DNA of 6,123 bases from Bifidobacteriaceae bacterium. Lineage in GTDB: Bacteria > Actinomycetota > Actinomycetes > Actinomycetales > WQXJ01. A program made the position numbers and the translations under genes. This document shows positions 1 through 6,123 of this stretch, piece after piece (position 1 is the stretch's first letter; the number at the start of each line of letters is the position of its first letter). The notes beneath the pieces are model-generated. The model did not search any database and was not told the origin of the DNA. It saw only the letters and a list, made by a program, of their open reading frames with translations. The stretch is from NCBI GenBank assembly GCA_031278075.1, contig JAITLE010000194.1:1-6123 (forward strand), read 5' to 3'.

Positions 1-1810
1 TCCCGGGCGGCGCGACGGCCACAGCCCGCAGGCGGACCGGTTCGCCCGCGCCCACGGTCCGGCTGTGCCCGGGTGCGCCGCCTTCTGGCTCGCAGGTGAC
101 CACCGGCTGAATGCCTCCGCGCTGCGCGGCTGTCGCGGGAACCGACACTTGCCCGCCACTGACGGCGTAAGTGGTCGAGCGGGGCGGAGCCGTTCCGTCC
201 TCGACCCATGCCGCAAGGTCGCGGAGTGCCTGGTGCAGGCAACCTAGGTATCTGACGGTGTGGGTCGGGTCGAAGTTTGGATCGAGTTCGCCGTGAAGCG
301 CGTTGTCGGTGTACCAGATGCGGAAGCGGTCGTCCACTGCGTCGCCCAAGTGCCGCCGCACCAGGTTGGCGTACCAATCGGCTTGCCAGGGAAAGGCCTC
401 GCGATCCAGCAGGGAGGCCACGACGATCATCTTGCCGGCAAACCTGCCTGACTGGACAGTCCCGGAAGCGCTTGCGGCGATCTTCGGGCCGAGAAGCTCC
501 GGCCGCTGCTGGTAACGGGGGACGCCGTCCGCGCTCTTGAAATAGTCCCAGACGGGGGCGTCCGGCGGGACTTGGTGACGGTGGTAGGTCTGAACGGCCA
601 GGAAGTCCGAGTTGTCGATCACGACCTCGTCGCCGGGTCTCAACTTGACCAGTTCGGGCGACAGCTCCGGAAAGTCGACTTTGGCGATGTCGCCGGCAAC
701 ACTGGCCAGGCTGGCAACGGTGCCGGCGGCGGAGCCGGTCAGGACCTTCAACTCCGCGTTGTCTATGCCGTGTTCGAGCGGTTCGGCCAACTTGAGGGAC
801 GACACGGACATTGGGATTTGGCGGCCGCTGAAAGCGTCCTCGACGCGGCCCGTCGAGTAGTTGTCATTGCGCCCGTCATCCGCGCGGCTGCGGACTTGGG
901 CCACTACAGTTCGGAAGCGGACTCGGGCGCGACTCGCCGAGGAGGTCGGATCCGCGCCCTCATACCCCGGGACGGTCCAGTAGTCGGCGAAATAGGCAGG
1001 GTCGAGCGCCCTGACCACGGGGAGCAGCATGCCGAAGGACTGCGTGCCCATTTGCCGGTGGTTGAACCAGGCCCGAGTCGGGAAGCCCATCGCCGTGACC
1101 TCACGCCAGACAGCGAGTTCCTCACCTGTCAGCCCGGTTTCGGGCTCGCCTGAGCCGCCAGGCTCCAGCGCATCGACGATGCCGTCAAGTTTGTCCCGCA
1201 AGACGCGTTGCGCCAGCATCCGCACCGAGAACATGTTCGGCACGGCATAAGGGCTGCCCAGCACGAACGGCACAAAGCCGTCCCACACGCCCGTCGTGTT
1301 CTCTGCCGCCCCAACAGTGCGGTAGCCCCCGCCTGAGCCGCCGTAGGCGTAACCGAACGGCCGGTGCTCTCCATACAGACGCTGCGCCAGCACACGGGAG
1401 ACCCTCGCCGCGGCCGCATTGGCCTTGTAAGCCCCCACGAGGGGGTCGACATCGCCGCCGGGCACGGCCCAGGGGCCGCCGCCGTTGGTTTCCACGAAAT
1501 ACGCCCCGCTGGTCGCTGACAGGGTGATCTTGTCGTTCTGCCCCGTCTCTGACTGAGCGAGGTTCTCTGAATCGGGCGCGGGAGTGAAGTGTTGGAAGAA
1601 TCGGCCCTGGTACTGATCGGCCGGGGGATAGTAGAACGAAAAACGGGTCGCTGAGTCGCGGAATCCGCCGTGCACGTAACGGTGCCGGACGGGTGACTCG
1701 CGTGGATCATCGATGTCGATGTACGGCTGGGAGAGCCCAGGATCGCCTGTCCAACCGTCGATGATCTCGCTTGTCAGCAGCCCAGAAGCGGGCTCGGGGG
1801 TGGTGGTCAT
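1..1810 (-). CDS. Uncharacterised alpha/beta-hydrolase-type protein, probable esterase (3' end beyond window)
   Basis: The reading frame is open from the ATG at 1810-1808 to the left edge, giving 603 residues without a stop; the C-terminus is missing. The start is supported by GAAAGG eight bases upstream. The only nucleophile-elbow motif is GGSGG at residues 157-161, making Ser159 the likely nucleophile. Asp469 (in SLLDREAFPW, after a hydrophobic strand at 460-467) and His506 (in DNALHGE, after the strand at 496-500) sit where the acid and histidine of an alpha/beta-hydrolase belong. Residues about 350-402 look like an inserted beta-rich segment. Residues about 545-603 look like linker plus the first strands of a beta-sandwich, perhaps PKD-like, which the edge cuts. 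No signal peptide or membrane segment is visible, so the protein is probably cytoplasmic. It has its own promoter and an operator-like repeat shared with the transporter operon. I recognise the fold, not a named family; ester hydrolysis is an inference from triad and context. Confidence 0.85.
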   Translation of the reverse strand, partial: MTTTPEPASGLLTSEIIDGWTGDPGLSQPYIDIDDPRESPVRHRYVHGGFRDSATRFSFYYPPADQYQGRFFQHFTPAPDSENLAQSETGQNDKITLSATSGAYFVETNGGGPWAVPGGDVDPLVGAYKANAAAARVSRVLAQRLYGEHRPFGYAYGGSGGGYRTVGAAENTTGVWDGFVPFVLGSPYAVPNMFSVRMLAQRVLRDKLDGIVDALEPGGSGEPETGLTGEELAVWREVTAMGFPTRAWFNHRQMGTQSFGMLLPVVRALDPAYFADYWTVPGYEGADPTSSASRARVRFRTVVAQVRSRADDGRNDNYSTGRVEDAFSGRQIPMSVSSLKLAEPLEHGIDNAELKVLTGSAAGTVASLASVAGDIAKVDFPELSPELVKLRPGDEVVIDNSDFLAVQTYHRHQVPPDAPVWDYFKSADGVPRYQQRPELLGPKIAASASGTVQSGRFAGKMIVVASLLDREAFPWQADWYANLVRRHLGDAVDDRFRIWYTDNALHGELDPNFDPTHTVRYLGCLHQALRDLAAWVEDGTAPPRSTTYAVSGGQVSVPATAAQRGGIQPVVTCEPEGGAPGHSRTVGAGEPVRLRAVAVAPPG

Positions 1811-1818
1811 TTCAGTCG

Positions 1819-1824
1819 CCTTTC
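1819..1824 (-). promoter_or_regulatory. Ribosome binding site for the alpha/beta-hydrolase gene
   Basis: On the minus strand GAAAGG lies eight bases before the ATG at 1810. It is the best Shine-Dalgarno match near this frame and fixes the start codon. Confidence 0.65.
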
Positions 1825-1835
1825 AGTGTGGTCGT

Positions 1836-1848
1836 CGCGCGCCGCGCG
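1836..1848. repeat. Short GC-only palindrome in the leader of the hydrolase gene
   Basis: CGCGCG, one central C, then CGCGCG: a perfect 13-base odd palindrome between the predicted promoter and the ribosome binding site of the gene starting at 1810. As RNA it could fold only with fewer pairs, because a loop of at least three bases is needed. Such runs also arise by chance in high-G+C DNA, so no function is assigned. Confidence 0.3.
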
Positions 1849-1904
1849 CTGAACTCGCCGCTCACCACCCCGGCATCCGTCGCCGGCTCGATGAGTCCGC
1901 GCCA

Positions 1905-1934
1905 AGTTTATTTCGCGAAACGAAGAAAAGGCAA
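1905..1934 (-). promoter_or_regulatory. Predicted promoter of the alpha/beta-hydrolase gene
   Basis: Reading the minus strand, TTGCCT (1934-1929) is followed after 18 bases by TAAACT (1910-1905). This fits the housekeeping sigma factor pattern (TTGACA, then TANNNT in actinobacteria). Transcription would start near 1898, leaving a leader of roughly 88 bases. The promoter lies between the upstream ROK gene and the hydrolase gene on the same strand, so the hydrolase need not depend on read-through. An inverted repeat fills the space between the boxes. Confidence 0.55.
1907..1929. promoter_or_regulatory. Candidate ROK operator, site 1 (hydrolase promoter)
   Basis: On the plus strand the left arm TTTATTTCG (1907-1915) and right arm CGAAGAAAA (1921-1929) flank a five-base spacer; seven of nine arm positions are complementary. 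The site resembles the one at 3195-3217: arms agree at 15 of 18 positions, with the same spacer length. It covers the spacer of the predicted promoter and touches both boxes, a position suited to repression by steric block. A perfect ten-base palindrome, TTTCGCGAAA (1911-1920), lies inside it and could be an alternative centre. A/T-rich arms with an inner CG step resemble the operators of NagC/Mlc-type ROK proteins. Binding by the adjacent ROK regulator is inference. Confidence 0.6.
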
Positions 1935-1957
1935 GCGGAAGGCTACGCCCGAACCGG

Positions 1958-3166
1958 TCACGACCTCGCCCCGATCCCCGGCACATCGGGGTCCGCGATG
2001 GCGGCGTCTTGGGCAGCGAGAACAGCTCCAAGGATGATGGCGTCGGCTCCGTGTTCGCCTTCAACCATCGGCACGGGGCACCGCCCGAGGTGCGGCGCGT
2101 CCAGCCCGATGCGAGGGGTGAGCAGCCACGGCGCCAGCACCTGGGCCGCCCCGCTGAGGACAATCCTCTCGGGTCCCAGCACTGCTGCCAGGAGCTCACC
2201 GAGACTGCGAATGGCGTCGCGGGCGGCATCGAGCGCTGCCAAGACGCCGGGGGTGCCATCTTTCGCCAGCTTCACGAGGTGCACCGCGAAGCCACTCGCG
2301 CTGTGATCGGCCAGGCGGGCCGACAGGCCAGTCTTGGCAGCAATGGCCCTGAGGGACGCCGACAGCTCAGCGCATCCCCGACGGCCGCACAGACACAGCG
2401 GACCGTTCGGGTCGATGGGGACGTGGCCAAGACCGCCGCCGGCGTCATGCCCCAGGACTAGGTGTCCCGAGGTGATGGCGCTGCCTCCGAGGCCTCGACC
2501 CATATAGAGGACGACCACGTTGTCCGCGCCCATCGCCGCGCCGCTGCGATGCTCCGCCAGAGTCGCGAACGCGCCATCGTTGCCGATGAGCACCCTGCTC
2601 AGGCCGCAGCCTCTGAGGGGGTCAAGAAACAGAGCCTCGTCAGTCCAGTGCCATTCGAGGTCGCGTGAGCCGATCTTGCCTCCCCGGACCGCACCCGGGA
2701 CGGACACGGCAAGTTGGCACCGGCGGGGATTCGTTCCGTCGCGAATGAGTTCGCCGACTGCGGAGCCGATCATCACGCCTGCCGCGGCCGGGTCGGGCGG
2801 CGCGCCGCTCCACGCGCGGTCGACGCGCGCCAGCTCTCGGCCAGCAAGGGTCGCCACTCTGACCGCGAAACCCGACCCGCCCAGATGGACCCCCACAAGA
2901 TGTGCCCGGGCGTCGGCCAAATGGATGGATCGGCGCGGTCGACCGCGTTCGCCGGTGGACGGCGCGGCGATCGCCTCAAGCATCCCGTGGTCGGCGAGCA
3001 GTCGGACCAACTCGCTGACAGGGCCCGCCGCCAGGCCAGCCTCAGCCGCCAGATCTGCCTGCGCTATGCCCGGCTGGCCTTGGACAGCTCGCAGCAGCCT
3101 GGTGATGCCGTCGCGGCGCAATCTGGTCGGCGCCGCGAGACGGCGCCGCGGGATGTCGACACTCAC
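1958..3166 (-). CDS. ROK-family transcriptional regulator
   Basis: A 402-residue cytoplasmic DNA-binding protein of typical length for ROK repressors. Residues about 16-64 form a winged helix-turn-helix, with the recognition helix near 47-57. The ROK domain follows from about residue 89. The zinc site is complete: His248, then Cys258, Cys260 and Cys265 in CLCGRRGC. Asn196-Asp197 match the NDA motif that contacts the sugar in ROK sugar kinases. Other kinase features are eroded: the Asp of the first phosphate loop is His94 (VHLGGSG), and the usual Glu of the EIGH motif is Gly245 (GGLGH). It is therefore a regulator rather than a kinase, and its ligand may differ from a plain hexose. The start is GTG at 3166; the next in-frame codons upstream are CTG and a TGA stop. 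Only a weak ribosome site (TAGAG) precedes it. It is divergent from the transporter operon across 86 bases and is the likely repressor acting at the two repeats. Confidence 0.93.
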   Translation of the reverse strand: MSVDIPRRRLAAPTRLRRDGITRLLRAVQGQPGIAQADLAAEAGLAAGPVSELVRLLADHGMLEAIAAPSTGERGRPRRSIHLADARAHLVGVHLGGSGFAVRVATLAGRELARVDRAWSGAPPDPAAAGVMIGSAVGELIRDGTNPRRCQLAVSVPGAVRGGKIGSRDLEWHWTDEALFLDPLRGCGLSRVLIGNDGAFATLAEHRSGAAMGADNVVVLYMGRGLGGSAITSGHLVLGHDAGGGLGHVPIDPNGPLCLCGRRGCAELSASLRAIAAKTGLSARLADHSASGFAVHLVKLAKDGTPGVLAALDAARDAIRSLGELLAAVLGPERIVLSGAAQVLAPWLLTPRIGLDAPHLGRCPVPMVEGEHGADAIILGAVLAAQDAAIADPDVPGIGARS

Positions 3167-3181
3167 CAGTCAACTCTAGGC

Positions 3182-3194
3182 CAATGGGCCATTG
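3182..3194. repeat. Perfect 13-base palindrome in the divergent promoter region
   Basis: CAATGG, a central G, then CCATTG. It adjoins the operator-like repeat at 3195-3217, overlaps the first three bases of the predicted -35 box (TTG, 3192-3194), and lies 15 bases upstream of the ROK start codon. Its sequence differs from the ROK-type repeats and no copy was seen in the hydrolase gap. It could bind a second regulator or be chance. Confidence 0.4.
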
Positions 3195-3220
3195 TTATTT
3201 TCGCTCGCCGAAGATAAGTT
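3192..3220 (+). promoter_or_regulatory. Predicted promoter of the transporter-esterase operon
   Basis: TTGTTA (3192-3197) and TAAGTT (3215-3220) are separated by 17 bases, the optimal spacing for a housekeeping promoter. Transcription would begin near 3227, giving a leader of about 26 bases that contains the Shine-Dalgarno sequence. The candidate operator at 3195-3217 overlaps both boxes. No confident promoter could be picked on the opposite strand for the ROK gene, though any leftward promoter here would also be close to that operator. Confidence 0.6.
3195..3217. promoter_or_regulatory. Candidate ROK operator, site 2 (divergent promoter)
   Basis: Left arm TTATTTTCG (3195-3203) and right arm CGAAGATAA (3209-3217) flank a five-base spacer, with eight of nine arm positions complementary. 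It is A/T-rich in otherwise G+C-rich DNA, and a near copy sits at 1907-1929 in the other promoter. It lies on the core promoter of the transporter operon and within the region that should hold the ROK gene's own promoter, so it could give both operon repression and autoregulation. The arms resemble NagC/Mlc-type ROK operators. The link to the adjacent regulator is inferred, not shown. Confidence 0.7.
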
Positions 3221-3239
3221 ACCCCGTATCACCCATGAC

Positions 3240-3246
3240 AAGGAGG
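3240..3246 (+). promoter_or_regulatory. Strong ribosome binding site deciding the transporter start
   Basis: AAGGAGG ends six bases before the ATG at 3253. This near-perfect Shine-Dalgarno match selects that ATG over in-frame ATGs at 3184 and 3235. Those lie inside or just after the predicted promoter and would place this site inside the coding region. Confidence 0.9.
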
Positions 3247-3252
3247 TCATCA

Positions 3253-4575
3253 ATGTCTGAGCACACCGCTGACGAGTCGTCGGCCGATCCCGGCCAGGGC
3301 GCGCCCGATCCGGCAGGCCAAAGCGGCGCCGACTCCGCCGATTCACGAATAGTCGGTGGCTGGAAGTTCCTGCCCGCCTATTTCCTGGCAAATGCCGCGA
3401 TGTTCGCCGTCTTCCAAGGTATGCAGCAGATCCTGCTTCCCAGCCAGATCGCCTCCATCGACCCGGAGGGCAAAGTGCTCGGATTCGGTCTGCTCTCATC
3501 CATAGGCGCGCTCGCCGCTGCGGTCGGCAACCCGCTGTTCGGATCCCTCTCGGACCGGACGCGCAGCCGCTTCGGGCGCCGCACGCCCTGGCTGATAGCC
3601 AGTTCCGCCCTCGCGCTGCTACTCCTTCTGGTGCTGGCGCGCATGACCGCGATGTTCTGGCTCGCGGCGTCATACATCCTGGTGATGCTGGTAATGAGCG
3701 CCTACCAGGCTGTCATCATGGCAGTGATGCCGGATCGAGTGCCGGAGCGCCGCCGGGGCCTAGCGTCGGCTGTGCTCGGCATCGCGTCCTCGCTCGGGAC
3801 AATTCTGGCGATCAACCTGACGGCCGGGTTCGTGGAGCGACCCTGGGTCGGATACCTCGTGGTGGGCGCGCTCTTGGTGGTCGCAGCCTGGGTGCTGTCC
3901 GTGTTCGCCCCAGATCCCACTCGGCACTCCCCTCCGGCCGCGAGCGCGCCGGCCGCCAAGAGCTTCCGCGAGCGGATGGAGTTCTTCTCGGCTCTCGCGG
4001 ACCACGACTACGCCTGGATGTTCTGGACGCGAGCATTGCTCATGGTCGGCTCGTGGACGGTGATGACATTCCAGATGTACATCCTCCAGGACTATATCGG
4101 CGAGCAGAACCTCCCCGGCGGCGGTCTGGCGCGGGCAGTCGCGCTGCTGGGCACCGCTCAGTTGATCGCAATGCTCGCCTCGATGGCCGTGGTCGGGCCG
4201 TTGTCGGACAAGTTCCGGCGCCGCAAGCCCTTCGTGTTGATAGCAGCGGCCGGCTACGGACTCGCCGCCCTCATCCCGGTGTTCGCGCCGACCTGGACCG
4301 GGATGGTTACCTACGTCGCGGTGGGTGGCGTGTTCTTCGGCTCGTTCAACGCTGTTGACGGCGCGCTCGGGACCCTCGTCTTGCCCGACAAGGAGCACCA
4401 AGCAAGAGACCTGGGCCTGTTGACCGTCGCCAGCACGGGGCCGCAGATCGCCGGACCATTCGTCGCTGCGGCGATCATCACGTTGACAGGCACCTACGCT
4501 GCGATCTTTGTGGTCGGAGCCGTATGCGCGGTGTTGGCGGGAATCGGCGTCATGAAGATCCGCAAGGTCAAGTAG
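3253..4575 (+). CDS. MFS transporter, GPH/SLC45-like (probable glycoside or sugar-type porter)
   Basis: A 440-residue inner-membrane carrier. Residues 1-35 are a polar, Asp/Ser/Pro-rich cytoplasmic tail. Twelve hydrophobic segments follow, roughly at 38-57, 76-97, 112-132, 135-157, 168-190, 198-218, 256-280, 293-315, 326-345, 348-368, 388-410 and 412-433, with a central cytoplasmic loop at about 219-253. Motif A is present in both halves: GSLSDRTRSRFGRRTPW at 97-113 and GPLSDKFRRRKPF at 315-327. The first form, SDRTRSR-GRR-PW, is typical of cation-coupled glycoside and disaccharide porters. The protein ends in a basic tail (KIRKVK). It heads an operon with the carboxylesterase, which suggests that it imports the esterase substrate. 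Family assignment is confident; substrate is not, since related MFS proteins carry very different compounds. Confidence 0.92.
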   Translation: MSEHTADESSADPGQGAPDPAGQSGADSADSRIVGGWKFLPAYFLANAAMFAVFQGMQQILLPSQIASIDPEGKVLGFGLLSSIGALAAAVGNPLFGSLSDRTRSRFGRRTPWLIASSALALLLLLVLARMTAMFWLAASYILVMLVMSAYQAVIMAVMPDRVPERRRGLASAVLGIASSLGTILAINLTAGFVERPWVGYLVVGALLVVAAWVLSVFAPDPTRHSPPAASAPAAKSFRERMEFFSALADHDYAWMFWTRALLMVGSWTVMTFQMYILQDYIGEQNLPGGGLARAVALLGTAQLIAMLASMAVVGPLSDKFRRRKPFVLIAAAGYGLAALIPVFAPTWTGMVTYVAVGGVFFGSFNAVDGALGTLVLPDKEHQARDLGLLTVASTGPQIAGPFVAAAIITLTGTYAAIFVVGAVCAVLAGIGVMKIRKVK

Positions 4576-4580
4576 GAGAG
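4574..4580 (+). promoter_or_regulatory. Ribosome binding site overlapping the transporter stop codon
   Basis: AGGAGAG begins inside the TAG stop of the transporter (4573-4575) and ends five bases before the esterase ATG at 4586. The overlap implies that the two genes share a transcript and that translation of the second is coupled to the first. Confidence 0.8.
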
Positions 4581-4585
4581 CGCCA

Positions 4586-6082
4586 ATGCCCAACTACATG
4601 GACATCAGGACCCGATCCGGAACCCTCCGGGGCATTGACGACGGTCGCGTCGTGACGCTGCTCGGTGTGCCTTACGGCGAGGACACTTCCGGCACCAACC
4701 GCTTCGCGCCGCCGGTTCCGACGCGCCCCTGGCAGGGTATCCGCGAGGCTCTGGCTTACGGCCCCCCGGCCCCGCAAATCGACACCCGCCTCACGTCGTC
4801 CGGCGCGATGCCTCAGCTCTTGCGCCTGCTCTACCCCCGGGACGGCTCACCGCTCGAGGGAATGGCTGTCAGCGAGGATTGCCTACGAGCAAACATCTGG
4901 GCGCCATCCCCGTCCCGCGCGGGTCCGCACCCAGTCCTAGTCTGGCTCCACGGCGGCGCTTACACCCACGGCTCCGGCAATGAAATGGTCTTCAACGGAG
5001 ACATCATGGCCGCCCGCGAGGACATCGTCGTCGTGACAGTCAGTCACCGGATCGGGTTGGCCGGATTCCTGGATCTGCGCGGCGCCGAATGGGGGCTCGC
5101 CGGATCGGCCAACGCGGGAATGCTCGACGTGGTAGAGGCCCTGCGGTGGGTCCGGGACAACATTCATTTGGTGGGCGGGGACCCCGATCGCGTCACGATC
5201 GCTGGTCAGTCCGGGGGCGGCGGCAAGGTCACATCGCTGCTGGCGATGCCGCGAGCGCGCGACCTGTTCGCTCGAGCGATCCTGCAGAGCGGCGCGGTCC
5301 GCCGAGTCAACCAGCCCGAGACTAGCGCCACGATCCGAGAGGCGGCGCTCAGCCACATGGGCACCCGCGACCTGGACCAACTCCGAACGTTGCCCTTGGA
5401 ACGCTTGCTCGCGGCCCAGCGAGAGGTCATGGCCCACGCGGCGGACCTGCTCGGGAACTTGGATCAATATAGCCTGGCGATGGCTATAGGACCCGTGTTG
5501 GACGACGCCGACCTACCGCGCCACCCGTTCGACCCCGAGGCCCCGGAGGATCTGGATCGCAAACAGATGATTGTCGGTTGGACCACACACGAGGCCGGGT
5601 TCATGCTGGCCGAACTGCCAGAATACGGGCCTCGTCTGACCCGCGAGGACGTGGTGAGGTTCCTGGAGCGCGATCAGCCGGGTGCTGGCACTCGGCTTTA
5701 CGACGACTTCGCCAATTCCTACCCCGACGAGGCACCACACCTCCGTTTGGCTCGGATCTTGAGCGTGGGCTCGAAGACCGGAGCGCTGGAAATAGCAGAG
5801 TTGGCGAACCGGCGCGCGGGCCGGGTCTGGGCCTACGAGTTCGCGCAAAGGACCGATGCCCTCGGGGGCCTGACCGGGCCGTGCCACAGCCTCGACCTCG
5901 CTTACCCCTTTGGCACCGTTGAGCGGGTCCCCCTCACGGGTTCGGATCCCGCGCGTCTGGCCACGTCGGCCGAGATGATGCACGCTTGGGTGAGTTTCGC
6001 GGCGACCGGCCAGCCGGAAGTGCCCGGCGGCTGGCCCCGCTGGGAGCATGCGCAGTCACCGATCCACGCTTTTGGCCACTAG
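4586..6082 (+). CDS. Type-B carboxylesterase (alpha/beta-hydrolase)
   Basis: This 498-residue serine hydrolase cleaves carboxylic esters. The family's two signatures are visible: SEDCLRANIWAP at 96-107, and the nucleophile region GQSGGGG at 207-213 after GGDPDRVTIA. The likely triad is Ser209, Glu336 (in TTHEAGF, usually T-DE--F) and His434 (in GPCHSLDL). HGG at 122-124 would form the oxyanion hole. Residues 26-46 carry the usual early block (LGVPYGED, then NRFAPPVP). The residue after the nucleophile is Gly rather than the common Ala. There is no signal peptide, and the early Cys that pairs with Cys99 in secreted relatives is missing (PAPQ at 61-64), both consistent with a cytoplasmic enzyme. 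Length is close to bacterial para-nitrobenzyl esterases (about 490), though the C-terminus stops soon after the final WPRW block. It follows the transporter by 10 bases and probably hydrolyses what that protein imports. Confidence 0.95.
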   Translation: MPNYMDIRTRSGTLRGIDDGRVVTLLGVPYGEDTSGTNRFAPPVPTRPWQGIREALAYGPPAPQIDTRLTSSGAMPQLLRLLYPRDGSPLEGMAVSEDCLRANIWAPSPSRAGPHPVLVWLHGGAYTHGSGNEMVFNGDIMAAREDIVVVTVSHRIGLAGFLDLRGAEWGLAGSANAGMLDVVEALRWVRDNIHLVGGDPDRVTIAGQSGGGGKVTSLLAMPRARDLFARAILQSGAVRRVNQPETSATIREAALSHMGTRDLDQLRTLPLERLLAAQREVMAHAADLLGNLDQYSLAMAIGPVLDDADLPRHPFDPEAPEDLDRKQMIVGWTTHEAGFMLAELPEYGPRLTREDVVRFLERDQPGAGTRLYDDFANSYPDEAPHLRLARILSVGSKTGALEIAELANRRAGRVWAYEFAQRTDALGGLTGPCHSLDLAYPFGTVERVPLTGSDPARLATSAEMMHAWVSFAATGQPEVPGGWPRWEHAQSPIHAFGH

Positions 6083-6123
6083 TGAATGCCACCGCTGGCC
6101 TGACCACCGTCCCGGAGTTGGGG
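6083..6123. other. Downstream end of window, no feature seen
   Basis: The TAG stop is followed at once by a second stop (TGA, in frame at 6083-6085). The only ATG, at 6086, reads five codons to a stop. No terminator hairpin is recognisable in these 41 bases, so it is unknown whether the operon continues to the right. Confidence 0.6.

Noticed and set aside
1129..1710. A 193-codon minus-strand frame, and several plus-strand frames between 65 and 1153.
   Set aside because: They are overlaid on the continuous 603-codon frame that has a ribosome site, a promoter, a GGSGG motif and coherent protein composition. The alternatives are Arg/Pro/Ser-rich translations typical of shadow frames in G+C-rich DNA.
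1930..1957. Possible transcription terminator after the ROK gene.
   Set aside because: No stable stem followed by a T-run is present on the minus strand, so partial read-through into the hydrolase gene remains possible.
2009..3179. Plus-strand frames of 150-219 codons opposite the ROK gene.
   Set aside because: They are antisense shadows of a well-conserved gene, with no recognisable motifs or ribosome sites.
3184..3252. A longer transporter reading frame beginning at ATG 3184, 23 codons upstream.
   Set aside because: This start lies inside the palindrome and predicted promoter, has no ribosome site, and would put the near-perfect AAGGAGG inside the gene; the ATG at 3253 fits far better.
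3760..4593. A 277-codon minus-strand frame opposite the transporter.
   Set aside because: Its composition is dominated by Arg, Glu, His and Gly, as expected from the complement of a membrane protein gene; no start signal or motif supports it.
6040..6123. Possible frameshift near the end of the carboxylesterase, because the C-terminus is short after the final WPRW block and one other frame stays open to the window edge.
   Set aside because: The length (498) is normal for bacterial type-B esterases, and the alternative translation does not resemble a family C-terminus that I can recognise. Comparison with close homologues would settle it.

Overview
The window is high-G+C DNA (about two thirds G+C by eye). 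Its strong Shine-Dalgarno sequences, TANNNT-type -10 boxes and protein families suggest an actinobacterium. I cannot name a genus from the sequence alone. Four protein genes fill almost all of it. No RNA gene, insertion sequence, CRISPR array or integration site was seen, and no stretch over 300 bases lacks a gene.

Layout. (1) Positions 1-1810, minus strand: the N-terminal 603 residues of a large alpha/beta-hydrolase-type protein of no named family, running off the left edge. (2) 1811-1957: a 147-base gap holding a promoter for gene 1 and an A/T-rich inverted repeat inside it. (3) 1958-3166, minus strand: a ROK-family transcriptional regulator with an intact zinc motif and a winged-helix N-terminus. 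(4) 3167-3252: an 86-base divergent promoter region with a second copy of the same inverted repeat, again between the -35 and -10 boxes. (5) 3253-4575, plus strand: a 12-helix MFS transporter with the double motif A typical of glycoside or disaccharide porters (GPH/SLC45-like). (6) 4586-6082, plus strand: a type-B carboxylesterase, 10 bases behind the transporter and probably translationally coupled to it. The last 41 bases hold nothing recognisable.

How it may work. The most informative feature is the pair of matching inverted repeats, at 1907-1929 and 3195-3217. Both have nine-base arms ending in TTTCG / CGAAG, separated by five bases, and 15 of the 18 arm positions agree. Each sits on the core promoter of one of the two units that flank the ROK gene. 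The simplest reading is one local regulon: the ROK repressor controls its own divergent transporter-esterase operon and also the downstream hydrolase gene. Neither hydrolase has a signal peptide. The set therefore looks like import of an ester-bearing small molecule, possibly an acylated glycoside, followed by hydrolysis in the cytoplasm. The substrate is inference; the gene families and operator pair are visible in the sequence.
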